A DNA stretch of 64,000 nt from Aquila chrysaetos chrysaetos (taxonomy: Eukaryota; Chordata; Aves; Accipitriformes; Accipitridae), in assembly GCF_900496995.4 (NCBI RefSeq), contig NW_024470381.1, forward strand, positions 62,001-126,000, in the 5' to 3' direction. Shown piece by piece: positions 35,978 to 54,957 of this stretch. The notes below the pieces were generated by a model. It worked only from the letters and a program-made list of their open reading frames with translations. It had not been told where the DNA came from and did not search any database. The position numbers were made by a program, and so were the translations under genes. The first letter of the stretch is position 1. The number at the start of each line of letters is the position of its first letter.

Positions 35978-36540
35978 GGCGCTCCTCTGGCGGACAGAGG
36001 CTCCTGCAGCCGCAGCACCGCGGATCCCTCCCCTGGCCCCGCCCCCCTCGCAGGCCCTGCCCCCACCAGGGCCCGCCCCCGGCGGAAGGATCCCTCTTGT
36101 TCGCTGTGCGCCGCCGCCTCATTGGCTAGGGAGGCGCGGCGGGCTGAGAGCGCCGCCCTGATTGGTTGCCACTGAGCCGCAATGCGCCAAGGCGGCCGCG
36201 GACGGAGAAAGATCGGGAAAGGCGCGTGGATCAGTGTCACGTGAAACGGAGAGCTCCGCCCCCCGCTCCTAGCCCCGTCCACTCTGCCGTGGGGGGGCCG
36301 TGGCGAGGTCGCCATAGCAACGAGCACCTACCCCGCCTCCCCCCACCCCCACCCCCGCCCTCCCGCCAATGGTCACTCCCGCCGCCATGGCAACAGCCAG
36401 CGGGTCACCGTCGCAAGAGCGGCGTTGCAACGGCCTCCCGGCTGCAACGGCAACGGGCAGCTGGTTGCTATGGAAACAGCCCCCACCTACAGCCACGGGT
36501 CGCTCTAGCAACAGGTGGGGACTGCTCCCCCCTCGCCCCG
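35978..36540 (-). promoter_or_regulatory. CALM3: CALM3 CpG-island promoter region with CCAAT boxes and an upstream X-box
   Basis: GC- and CpG-rich sequence upstream of the CALM3 start. On the gene strand there are CCAAT boxes at 36,121-36,125 and 36,161-36,165, 40 bases apart. A sixth exact X-box lies at 36,308-36,321 and near-matches at about 36,381 and 36,463. There is no clear TATA box. The region ends where the PPP5C 3' UTR begins near 36,550. Confidence 0.6.
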
Positions 36541-36574
36541 ACGCCTGGGTCCCCGCCCAGTTTACAATAATTAC

Positions 36575-36580
36575 TTTATT
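36575..36580 (-). terminator. PPP5C: Poly(A) signal AATAAA of PPP5C
   Basis: TTTATT on the + strand, AATAAA on the gene strand, about 390 bases after the PPP5C stop at 36,968. The 3' UTR contains long G/C runs on the + strand at 36,629-36,647. Confidence 0.75.
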
Positions 36581-36967
36581 TTAACATCATTAATTACAGA
36601 CGGTAAAATCGCCCGGCGGAGGATGGCGGGGGGGGGGGGGGGGGGGGTGGGGCACGTCCTGGGGGGGCCACGGGGCGGGGGGGGGGGGGCAAATCCTGAG
36701 CAAACACCCCCCCATCTCCATGCACCTATTGCTTGTTGGGGGAGGGGCAACAAGGGGCAGCCCCCCCCCGGGGGGGGCAATGCCAGCAGAGGGACATCCA
36801 CCCCCCCCAGCCCCCACCCAACCACCCCCCCGGGGTGCTGTCCCAGCTCCTGCCCAAACTGGGCAAACTGGAAGGGGGGGAATAAATACAATCTTCCAAT
36901 ATATTAAAAACCCCCTCGGGGGTGCTGGGGTGGGGGGAGGCACCCGGGGGGGCACCCCGTGGGGGGG

Positions 36968-39900
36968 TCACATCATGCCCAGCTGCAGCAGGGTGTTGGC
37001 GTACATCATGGGCTTGACATTGGGGTGAGGCTGTAGGAGAAAGGGGGGGTGAGGGGGGCAAAGCGGCTCCCTCCACCCCCTCCCTAAAAAAATCCCAGCC
37101 CTAGGGCACCCATGGCTACCGCCTATTATTACCCCTCCCAACAGCCCCTGAGCCCCCCAAATAGCAGCTATAACCCCCCCCATAAGCCCCAGAGCCCCCC
37201 CAGCAGCCCCCCACATAGCCCCTATGAACCCTCCCAAAACCCCTGAGCTCCCCACTAGCCCCTACGGAGACCCCCAATCCCCCCAGGCTGGGGAAGGGGC
37301 CGACGGAAGGGCTTGGGGGGATCTGGGGAACTACTGGGGGGGGAGGGGCTGAGGGAGGGTTTTGGGGAGTCCCACAGGTGAGGGGGGGAGGTGGGGGTGG
37401 GGCTTGGGTTTGAGGAGGGTCACTGGGAGGTTCAGGAAACATGTGGAGGTTTCAGGGGGGCTCCAGGGTGGGTTTTAGGGGTCCCCAAGGATAGTTTGGG
37501 GTTACCAGGGTTGAGGGGGGTCCCTGGGGTGGGTTTTGGGGGGGGGGGGGGGGGTGCAGGATGTCACCAAAGAGAGTTTGCAGGGCACAGATTTGGGGGT
37601 GTCCCTAGGGAGGATTTCAGGGGTCTCTGGGGACAGCTTTCAGGGATCGCAGGTTCAGGGGGTCCCCAAGTTTTTGAGGGGATCCCAGATTCAACAGGTC
37701 CCCAAGGAGGGGGTAGGGAGGTCCCCAGGCTTGCGGAGGAGGCAGGGGGAGTGTCCCCTCCCAGACTCACCACTGCTGTGAACTGGTGGAAGTCAGGGCG
37801 CAGGTCGCTGCCTCGCAGGTGGATGTAGGAGCCCTTATTGCCCATCTGGTCGCTGGCAAGGGGGACAGGGATGCTTGGGGACACGAAAGCATGGCCCCCC
37901 CCCCCGGGGACACTGAGGCTTGGGGACCCCCAGGGACAGGGACACTTGAAGACATGGAGGTACAGCTCCGTACATGGACAGCAAAGCTCCAGGATAACCA
38001 AGGCTCAGGGACCCCTGGGGACACCGACGTAGAGCCCTGTGCAGGGGCACTGAGGCTCGGGGACACTTGGGGACACTGAGGTATGGTGCAGAGGGACCAA
38101 GGCTTGGGGACAGCAACGTCCCACACAGGGATGCCGAGACATGGTGACACCCCAGTGATGGGAACAGGAGATGCTTTGGGACACTGAGGCACAGGGGACA
38201 CCCAGGGACCAGACTGAGGGCACGCTGAGTCTCAGGGGACACCGAGGGTGCACATGAGCTGGGGAGCAGGCACAAGGGGGCCACTCCTCGCCAGTGGCAG
38301 TGGCACCCCCCTGTCCCCAGGTGCCGGTGGCACTCACCAGTAGTTGGGGGCAGAGAAGACAGTGACACATTTGCCATCGTGGGCCACCTCATAGCCCTCG
38401 GGCTTCACCTCGTGGCTGCGGATGATGTAGTCGAGGCGGTTGCGCTCCAGGAAGCTCTTGGTGACATCAGGCCCAAACTGGCAGCTGACCCCACGTTTGC
38501 TGACAGAGCGGCCATTCTGCGGGAATGCCAGTGTCACCGGGACCCTGGGGACAAGGCAGTGGCCATCCCCAAGGCGGCAGGGCAGAGGGGGATGTGCTGG
38601 GGACCCACTGCCGGGGTTCAACTCACCTGGGGCTGCGGGTCGGACCAGAGCAGGTCACACATGGGACCTGTGGAGGAAGCAGAGGGGGGTCAGGGTCCCC
38701 CATCTGCCCCGGGGGGGACATCTAGGTCCCTCGGAGATGGCTGGGATGCCACAGCAGGGGATAAGGGGCATCTCTCAGGGTCCATCTCCCACCTGAGTCC
38801 GGGGGCTGCCGGTTCCTCTCGATCTTCCGGATGTCATCAAGGGTGACGCCATCCTCGCTGAAGAGACCCCCATGCATGATCTGGGACAGAAGCCACATTG
38901 GTACGGGGACAATGGGGACAACGGGGACCCGTCCCCATCCTAACCCTGGTGGGGGACCAACCCCAGGGGTGAGGAGGTAAGGGACCCCCAGCCCCTGGGG
39001 ACGGCATGGACCCCCCACTTGTGACAGGGAGCACCCCCAAGCCCCCAGAGACATGGATGGTGGGGGCCCCCCCAAGCCCCACGAGGGACAGGGACCACCC
39101 TGACTCACTGGGGACCCCCCACCCAAACCCCATGAGAGATGGGAATCACCTCAACACCATGGGGATGGCAGAGACCCCCCACCCAAACCCCGCAAGGGAC
39201 AGGGATCACCCCAACTCCATGGGGACAGGAATGGCAGGGACCCCCCCAATCAACAGGGAGCTCACAGGCAACCCTGCCCCGTGCAGTGACATCCCCAGGG
39301 GCTGGGCCGGGGACAGGGGGGATGGACACGGTGTCCCCTCACCAGCACTTTGCCGTTGATGCACTGGGCCAGCGGCAGCCACTCAAAGACCTCGCTGAAG
39401 AGAGCAAACATCTGCGCTGTGTACTTGGCCTTCACCTCCCCCTCGAAACCGTAGATCTGGTTCATGTTGTCCGTCTCGTGGTTCCCTACGGGGATGCGGT
39501 GGCATTGCCAGGCCTGGGGACACCAGGCAGGGGACAAAGCCCCACGGTTCACCCCGAGATGGGCAGGGAACAAGGCCCCATGACCCAGGATGGGGGACAA
39601 GACACAAAGTCCCAAGGACACGTGACATGGCCCCACGGCTCAACCCCGGGACCAGAGATAGAGAATGTGGCCCCACAACTGGGGACACGGTGCCAGGACC
39701 CAGGACAGGGCCCTGCAACCCAGGAGGGGACAGGGGACACAGGACATGGCCCTACAACTAGGGAGAGGGGACCCGGCCCCACAACCCAGGACAGATGATG
39801 TGGCCCCATGAGCTGGTCCCACGCCTGGGGACAGGGGACATGGGCGCAGAACGAGGCCCCACAACTGGGGAGAGGGGACATGGCCCCACAACCCAGGATG

Positions 39901-42900
39901 GGGGGGATGAGGACTCGTCACCCACGGTGGCCGCATTACCTCGGAGCAGGTGGAAGTGATCAGGGTAGAGGAGCTTGAAGCCGAAGAGCGTGAGGATGAC
40001 CTCGACCGAGAAGGACCCACGGTCCACGAAGTCCCCGTTGAATATCTGCAGCCGGTTCAGGAAAACAGCTCCCCAGGTCCCTGTCCCCTCGTGCTACCCG
40101 TCCCCACACCTGTCCCCACCACGGGGGTGGGATCGATCCCGGTGAGACCCTGGGGCAGGGGCGGCTCAACTCCGCTCCCTCCTGGGGGATACATAAGGGT
40201 TCGACTCGGAGGGCAGTCCGTTGAGCTCGAAGATGTTCAGCAGGTCGTAGTACTGCCCATGGGTGTCCCCGCACACCGTCACCTTCTCCGTCTGTGTTTG
40301 GGATGAGCCAGGGTGGCACGTCACCGCTTGGGGACTTCACACACACCCAGCAGCACCGGCACCCGGCGAGGGGCACCCACCTCCTTCAACGTCGTTTCTA
40401 CTAACGTGGGGAGCTTGGCCAGCACCTCCTTCACCTGCACCAGGATCTGCCAGGACAAAGGGTCAGCAGAGGTGACAAGGAGGAGGACATGTGACACCTG
40501 GGGACAGGGCAGAGCCCAGCAGGGGACTGGTGGGAGTTTGGGGGAACTGGGGTACCTGGTAGGCACATTTTCTGTGGAGTTTCTTCTGCTCCTTGTACCA
40601 CTGCATCAGCTCCTTCATGAAAGCCAACGTCACCTTGCCGCCATCCAGCTTGGGGCCGCTGTACTCGTCCTCGATGGCTGCAAAACGAACCCCCCCCAAT
40701 GGCCAATGACATGAGAGGACAGTGGGGACAAGTCCCCAAAGGGCCATCACACCCCTGCTGTCCTTCCCTGCAAGCTCACAGCCCCTGATGAACCCCAGTA
40801 GCCTTCTGGGGATGCTGAGCCTTGGCTGGGGAGACTCATGGGGTCCCCAAAGCTCTGCTGGGCACCTTCATGGGGACCCCAAGACCCTCACGGGGACCCT
40901 CATGGGGACCCTGACACCCTCACAGGGACACCAAGACCCTCATGGGGACCCTGACTAGAATGCCAAGACCCTCACAGGGACCCTGAGACTATCACAGGGA
41001 TGGCAGGATCCTCACAGGGACCCTCATGGTGATCCCAAGCCTCTGCTGGGGATCTTCATGGGTGCCCCAAGACCCTCGTGGGGATCCTGAGACCCTTCCA
41101 GGGACCCTTCTGGGTAACCTAAGTCTCTGCTTGGGACTCTCATGGGGACCCCCATGGTCCCCTAAGACCCTCCTGGAGACCCCCCACAGCTCCTCAAGGC
41201 TGTCATTGGGACCCAGAGCCTCTGCTGGGCCCCCAAGGTGCCCAAGACCCTCCCAGGTGACCCTGAGCTTTTGTCAGGGATCCTCACAGGGACCCCCACG
41301 GACCCCCCCAGACCCTCACAGGGACCCTGAGCCTCCACCAGGGGCTCTCAAAGTGTCCCCAAGACCCTCACAGGGACCCCAAGCCTCTGCTAGGGACCAT
41401 CACAGACCCCCAAGACCCCCATGGGGACCCTGAGGCTTTGCTGGGGACACTCATGGTCCCCCTAAGACTCTCACAGCCCTCACCCCCACCCCAAAAATCT
41501 TTATGGAGACCTCCAAGACCCTCATGAGACCCCCAGAGCAACCCAGAGTCCTCCCAAGGGAAGTCAAGCCTTTGCTGAAGACCCTCAAGGTCTCCCCGAG
41601 ACCCTCACAGCAACCTCCAAACCCCCCACAGGAACCCCAGAGGGGACTCCAAACGTTTACTGGGGACCCTCACGGCCCCCTCCTCCTTCCGCCCTGCCTG
41701 TGGAGAAAGGGGTGCCTTGATTTTGAGGGGGGGCACAAGGGGCAAGAAGGTCAGGGGGGCTCACTCATGCTCTCAATGTCAAGGGAGTCGACAACAGAGC
41801 GCTTGTGCTCATCGCTGGCGATCGCCCGCTCGAAGGCCTTCTGCTTGACGATCTTGTGACACTCCTGGTACTTCAGCTTGGCGTCCTTGTCATTGGGCCT
41901 CACCTTCACCACCTGGGGGTGGGGGACACACACATCAGGGGACAGGGACTCCCCCCCCCAGGCCCCACAGGGACGCCCAGGCTCCAGCACCCCACTGCCC
42001 TGGGGTGTCCCTGAGAGGGGACAGGGACAGAGAGACCCTTGGATGTGAGGTCTGGGCTGATGCTGGGAGGGACAAGGGGGTCCCCAAATGTCCCCACAGC
42101 TCTGGGGCATGCGCTGACATGGGGGAAGGGGGGGACAAGGGGGTCCCCAAGCATCCCCACAGCTCTGGGGCACATGCTAACATGGTGGGGGACAGTGGGT
42201 CCCCAAAGGTCCCCCCAGCTCTCAACCATGGGCTGACACGAGTTTAGGGGGACAACAGTGTCCCCAAGGGTCCCTCAGTTCCAGAGCATGTACTGATGCT
42301 GAGGGGGTCAGGGGGACCCTGAGGATCCCTCAGCACTGGGGCATGTCAGTAGGGAGACAATGGGGTCCCCAAGTGTCCCCACAGCTTGGGGGAACATTCT
42401 GGCACTAATTAGGGGAACATTAAGGGGTCCCCAAGTGTCCCCACAGCTCTAGGTGACCTGATGACAGTGGGGGGTGACAAGAGGGTCCCCAAGAGCCTCT
42501 CCCAGCTCTAAGAGCATGTGCTGACACCAGGGAGGGGACAAGAAGGTCCCCAAAGGTCTCCCCCAGCAATAGGGGACAGTGGGGGGATGGACACAAGGAC
42601 ATCCCCAAGGGTCCACCCATCCAACTCTAAGGGACATGCTGACATTGGGGAGGGGACAAGGGGGTCCCCAAACCTGTCCCAATCTCTGGGGTGACATGCT
42701 GAGGTGATGAGGGGGTCCCCAAGCCTCTCTTGATCTTGGTGTGGAGCACATGCTGACACCAAGAGGGTCCCCAAGCCTCTCCTGAGCTCCAGGGGAACAC
42801 ACTAACACCAGGGAGGTGACAAGGGGGTCCCCAAGTCTCCCCCTGAGCTCCACAGGGACATGCTGACACCAAGCGGGTCCCCAAGCCTGCCCCAAACTCC

Positions 42901-43995
42901 AGGGGGACACACTGACACCAGAGGGGTGCTGAGGGGCACCCCAAGGTGCCCGGCCTCACCGTCTCGTAGTCGCGGAGGGCAGCCTTGAACTTGCCCAGGG
43001 CCATGTTGCTGGCGGCGCGGCGGTAGTAGCCCTTGACATACTTCTTGTCAAGCTCAACAGCGCGCGTGGCATCAGCAAGGGCATAGCCATAGCACTCAGT
43101 GCGCAGGTAAGCCAAGCTCCGGTTCCCGTAGTAGATGGCGTTGGTGGGATTCAGCTCGATGGCACTGCTGTAGTACTTCACCGCGTTCTCGTAGTCCTTC
43201 CCTGGGCCGCCGGTGGGCGTCAGTGGGACAGGACGGGACCCCCACCCAGGCCATCTCTGCGGGCAAGCCCTGACCCCCCTGGGGCCAACCCTCGCTTCCC
43301 ACACGGCTCCCCAGTCTGGCAGCGGATCTCTTCTCTAATTGCCCCCCAAATGCTTGTTATACGGCAGCCACCTCCTCTGACTGCCTCCGACACAGCTGCT
43401 GGTCAGGCAGCCCCCTGTAGATCCCTATCTGGCAACCCCCCGCCCCTTATGGCCCCCCCCTCACAGCTCCCTATCTGGCAGACCCTCACTGCCCCCCACA
43501 GCTCCCCATCTGGCAGTCCCTGCCCTTCATTGCCCCCCCCCCCCTTGGCTCCCTATTTAGCAGCCCCTGCCTCTAATTGCCCCCCACAGCTCCCTATCTG
43601 GCAGCCACCCATTGCACCCCACAAACCCCTATCCGGCAGCCCCCACGCCTCATTACCCCCCCATGGCTCCCTATCTGGCAGCCCCCACCCCCCATTGCCC
43701 TCAACGGCCCGCTATTTGGCAGCCCCTACCCCTCATTGCCCCCCTCCTCCCCCTGCTCCCCATCTGGCAGGCCCCGCTCCTCATTGCCCCCCCCAGTGGC
43801 TCCCTATCTGGCAGCCCCCCATCGCCCCCCACGGCTCCCTGTGTGGCAGCCCCCCCCGCCTCCGCCGCCGCCGGTACCTTTGAAGAACTCGTTCGCGCGG
43901 GTCTTGAGGGCCTCGGCCCGCTCCAGCTCGGCCGGGCTCGGGGGTCGCCCGGGGCCGGGGCCACCGCCGCTCTCCGCCCGCTCTCCCTCCGCCAT
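36968..43995 (-). CDS. PPP5C: Serine/threonine protein phosphatase 5 (PPP5C), 498 aa
   Basis: Hsp90-bound phosphatase acting on kinases and steroid receptors in cytosol and nucleus. Exons in gene order: 43878-43995, 42960-43201, 41765-41912, 40556-40677, 40381-40446, 40193-40291, 39940-40045, 39343-39485, 38793-38880, 38627-38667, 38338-38516, 37771-37852 and 36968-37030. All borders are GT-AG and the phases sum to 499 codons including the stop, against 499 aa in human. The TPR domain (about residues 20-150) includes [16 protein letters not shown] and [16 protein letters not shown] with the Lys/Arg that hold the Hsp90 tail. Phosphatase signatures are [28 protein letters not shown] and RSHEV. 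The C-terminal autoinhibitory helix ends in [11 protein letters not shown]. The N-terminus before the TPR is Gly/Pro-rich and diverged, as is usual. Introns 2 and 3 are largely minisatellite. Confidence 0.97.
40830..41680. repeat. Minisatellite in PPP5C intron 3
   Basis: Irregular units built on GGGACCCTCATGGGGACCC and CCCAAGACCCTCACAGGGA fill most of the intron between exons 3 and 4. Unit length varies around 20-50 bases. Confidence 0.85.
41990..42950. repeat. Minisatellite in PPP5C intron 2
   Basis: About 16 copies of a unit of roughly 60 bases containing GGGGTCCCCAAG, CCCCACAGCTC and ATGCTGACACCA, with copy-to-copy variation. It occupies nearly the whole intron between exons 2 and 3. Confidence 0.85.
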
Positions 43996-44160
43996 CGCCG
44001 GGCCGTAAAGCGCCCTAGCAACCGCCGGGAGCGCGGCCCGCCGCGCCGCCAAGTACAGCCGCCGCTGTCGCAAAGCCGGCGGGACGGGAGGGGGCAGTGT
44101 CGTAAACGGGCGCGTGCCGCGCGGGTGGGGGGGGGGGGGCGGGACCATAGAAAGGGGTGA
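43996..44160 (-). promoter_or_regulatory. PPP5C: PPP5C promoter, CpG-rich
   Basis: CpG-dense sequence directly upstream of the PPP5C start codon at 43,995, with no TATA box. It contains a half X-box-like GTTGCTAGG (gene strand, near 44,020). The position and CpG density are typical of a housekeeping promoter. Confidence 0.55.
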
Positions 44161-46535
44161 AGGTGTACCAGAGCGGCCGCGGCGGCCTGCCCGTGTTCTC
44201 CAAGTCCCCGCAGCCCTGGGGTCCCCACAGCCCCCCGTGTCGTCCCCCCAAAGCCCCCCTCATCTCCCCCTCTGTCCCCATCGCCCTGCTGTGTCCCTCC
44301 CACGTCCCCACCTCCCTCCATGTTGCCATCACCCTGCCATGTCCCCGTCGTCCCCCCATGTCCCCCCCATGTTTCCCCCATGACCCCCCCCTCATGTCCC
44401 CACCAAACCCTCCATGTCCACCCCATGTCCCCATCACCCCCCATGTCCCCCTATGACCCCCCATGTCTCCATCATCCCCCCATGTCCCCATCACCCCCAC
44501 CACGTCCGTCCGTCCCCCCCCCCCCCCGGCCGTGTCCCCCCCAGGCAGAGGCGGAGCCCTCACTGGGTTCAGAGCAGGTTTATGGGGGGGGGGTCAGCAC
44601 GGTGGGGGGAGGGGCTGTGCAGTGGGGGGTGACACTGGGCGTGTCCCTGTGTAACACCCCCATGGGGGGGTGCCTGTGCATGTGTCCATGCGTGACCCCC
44701 GCGGCATGCCACCTTTGCACAAGCGTGTGCAAGCGCACAGGGAGGGGGAGAGAACAAGGGCGGGGGGGCGGTACAGACCCCCCCCAAAGCGACATTTTGG
44801 GGGGCAGCGGGGAGGAGCACGCTCAGCCTCGCACGGGGGGGGGGGGGCTGGGGGTGTGCGTGTGGGTCCCAGCGGCTCTGGGCAGCGGCATCCGGTCCCC
44901 CCCCTCATGCGAGCGCCAGGCCCTTTGTGCAAGCTCCCCCCGCCGCTCCCCCAGGCTCAAACACAAGAGCCAAGCGAGGGCGGTTGGGGGGAGGGCTCTC
45001 ACATGAGGGCGGCCCTCGCACAAGCTCAGCTCATGTGGGACTCTCGCACGAGGGCGGCTCTTGCACAAGGGCGGCTCACCCCTAAGGCTTTGTGTGAAGA
45101 CCTTGCTTGAGGCTCTTGCACAAGGGCGGCTCTCACACGATGCCCTCGCTTGAGAGCATCCCTCTCCAGAGCCCTGGGGCTGCGCAGGACGGAGCAGTAT
45201 AAAAGGGGTGTCCCCGGGGGGGGGGGGGGGCACTGCCCCGGTGGTCCCGGATTTGGGGGGGGGGGGTGTCCATGGGACCCCCCGAAGGGGCGTTTTCAGC
45301 CCAGCACCGAGTGGGGGGATGGCCCCCCTCCGAGCCCCCCCCGGAGGGGCCAGGCCGAGGTAGGAGGGGGGGCTGTGGCAGGCCCCATGGGAGGATTGGA
45401 GGGGCCCCCAAAAGTGGGGGCTCAGTGGGTCCCCTATGGGGGAGGACTGGCGGGGGGGAGTCCAGAATTTGGGGGGGGGGGCCTCCTGGGAGGTCCCCAG
45501 AGCTGGGAAGGGGGTGCCCAGGTGGGGCTCCAAGGGGCAGGGTGGGGGGGGTCCCCATGGGTGGGTGGTCCGATGGGGTGGTGGAGCAGATTGGGGGAGA
45601 CCCCATTGCAGGGGGTCATTCAGAGCCCCCAAGGATGGGGGGCTTGGGGGGCGGGCAAGGGGGGGGATAAATGGGGGGTGTTGGGGGGACTGGGGGACCC
45701 CAGGCAGCACCCCAGGATCTGTGGGAGGGGTCATGGCTTTTGGTGTGTGTCCCCCACCAGGGTTTGGGGGGGCCCCACTGCGTGGGGTTGGGGCCCCCTT
45801 CATTTGTGGGGTGGGTTGGGGGGGGGGCTGGGTTTTTTTTGCATCCGTCATTGGGTATCAGGGGGGTGGTGTTTTGGGCCCCCCCTCCTCCTTGGTTTTT
45901 TTTTGGAGGGGGGCTGTGTTTTGGGGTCCCCATCAAGGTCAGGGGGGAGTCGGTGGTTTGGACCAGCTGCTGGTTTTGGGGGGGCCCCTTCCACATGTGG
46001 CCCCCCCCCTCAGTTGCTCTCCAGACGTGTGACCTGGGGGGGCCCTCCTGGGCGCCCCCTGGTCTCCTCCTGGGGGGGGCAGCCGGAGGGGGTGCGAGGG
46101 GGCCCCTGGCAGGGCCAGGCCAGCAGCCAGCAGCGCTGGGAGGCAGGGGGACACACACCCATTATTGGGGTTCCCTCCCCCCACTCATGCTCCCCCCTGC
46201 CCTGCAGCAACCTTGGTTGTGCCCTCCCCCTGTTTTGGGGACCCTCCCAGTTCTCCTTTCAAGTTTGGGCTCCCCCTTTCTGGTTGTGGCCCCCCCCATT
46301 TCACCCCTGTTATAGGGTTCCTCCTATTTTCGCACCACCCCTCCCAGTTCTGGGGGTCTCCCCACGTTCTACCCCCTCTCAGATTGGAGGACACCCCCCC
46401 CCCGCGTTTTGGGTCCTCCATTATTAGACTAAACCCCCATTATCGGGGTGTGCGTGGCCCCCCCAAAGTTTTGGGACCCCCGCAATTACCACCCCCCCAT
46501 TATCGGGGTCCCCCCTATTAGGGCCCCCCCCTCAC
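44161..46535. other. Spacer between PPP5C and the recognised 3' exons of HIF3A
   Basis: 44,200-44,520 is a run of CCCCATGTCCCC-type repeats. 44,985-45,160 is an array of GCACAAGGGCGGCTC-like units. The rest is G/C-run sequence with long spurious reading frames. A variant poly(A) signal CATAAA on the - strand near 44,577 could mark the HIF3A 3' end, and the last HIF3A coding exon or exons probably lie between about 45,900 and 46,500, but I could not fix them. Confidence 0.5.
44985..45160. repeat. Minisatellite with CTTGCACAAGGGCGGCTC-like units
   Basis: Irregular copies of a unit of about 15-30 bases sharing the core GCACAAG or GCACGAG followed by GGCGGCTC. A separate array with the same TTGCACAAG core lies at 53,370-53,680 in a HIF3A intron. 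Confidence 0.75.
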
Positions 46536-54457
<7,922 letters not shown>

Positions 54458-54957
54458 NNNNNNNNNNNNNNNNNNNNNNNNNNNNNNNNNNNNNNNNNNN
54501 NNNNNNNNNNNNNNNNNNNNNNNNNNNNNNNNNNNNNNNNNNNNNNNNNNNNNNNNNNNNNNNNNNNNNNNNNNNNNNNNNNNNNNNNNNNNNNNNNNNN
54601 NNNNNNNNNNNNNNNNNNNNNNNNNNNNNNNNNNNNNNNNNNNNNNNNNNNNNNNNNNNNNNNNNNNNNNNNNNNNNNNNNNNNNNNNNNNNNNNNNNNN
54701 NNNNNNNNNNNNNNNNNNNNNNNNNNNNNNNNNNNNNNNNNNNNNNNNNNNNNNNNNNNNNNNNNNNNNNNNNNNNNNNNNNNNNNNNNNNNNNNNNNNN
54801 NNNNNNNNNNNNNNNNNNNNNNNNNNNNNNNNNNNNNNNNNNNNNNNNNNNNNNNNNNNNNNNNNNNNNNNNNNNNNNNNNNNNNNNNNNNNNNNNNNNN
54901 NNNNNNNNNNNNNNNNNNNNNNNNNNNNNNNNNNNNNNNNNNNNNNNNNNNNNNNNN
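54458..54957. other. Assembly gap, 500 N
   Basis: Exactly 500 N, a placeholder size. It removes the upstream part of the HIF3A bHLH exon and separates sequence of two different qualities. Confidence 0.99.

Noticed and set aside
44823-45851. 342-codon - strand Pro-rich frame
   Set aside because: Low-complexity translation of G/C runs and the GCACAAG minisatellite; no recognisable domain.
45150-46427. 425-codon + strand frame rich in Gly/Pro/Trp
   Set aside because: It is composed of G/C runs with no domain, no splice logic and no family similarity, and lies where the HIF3A 3' end should be on the other strand.
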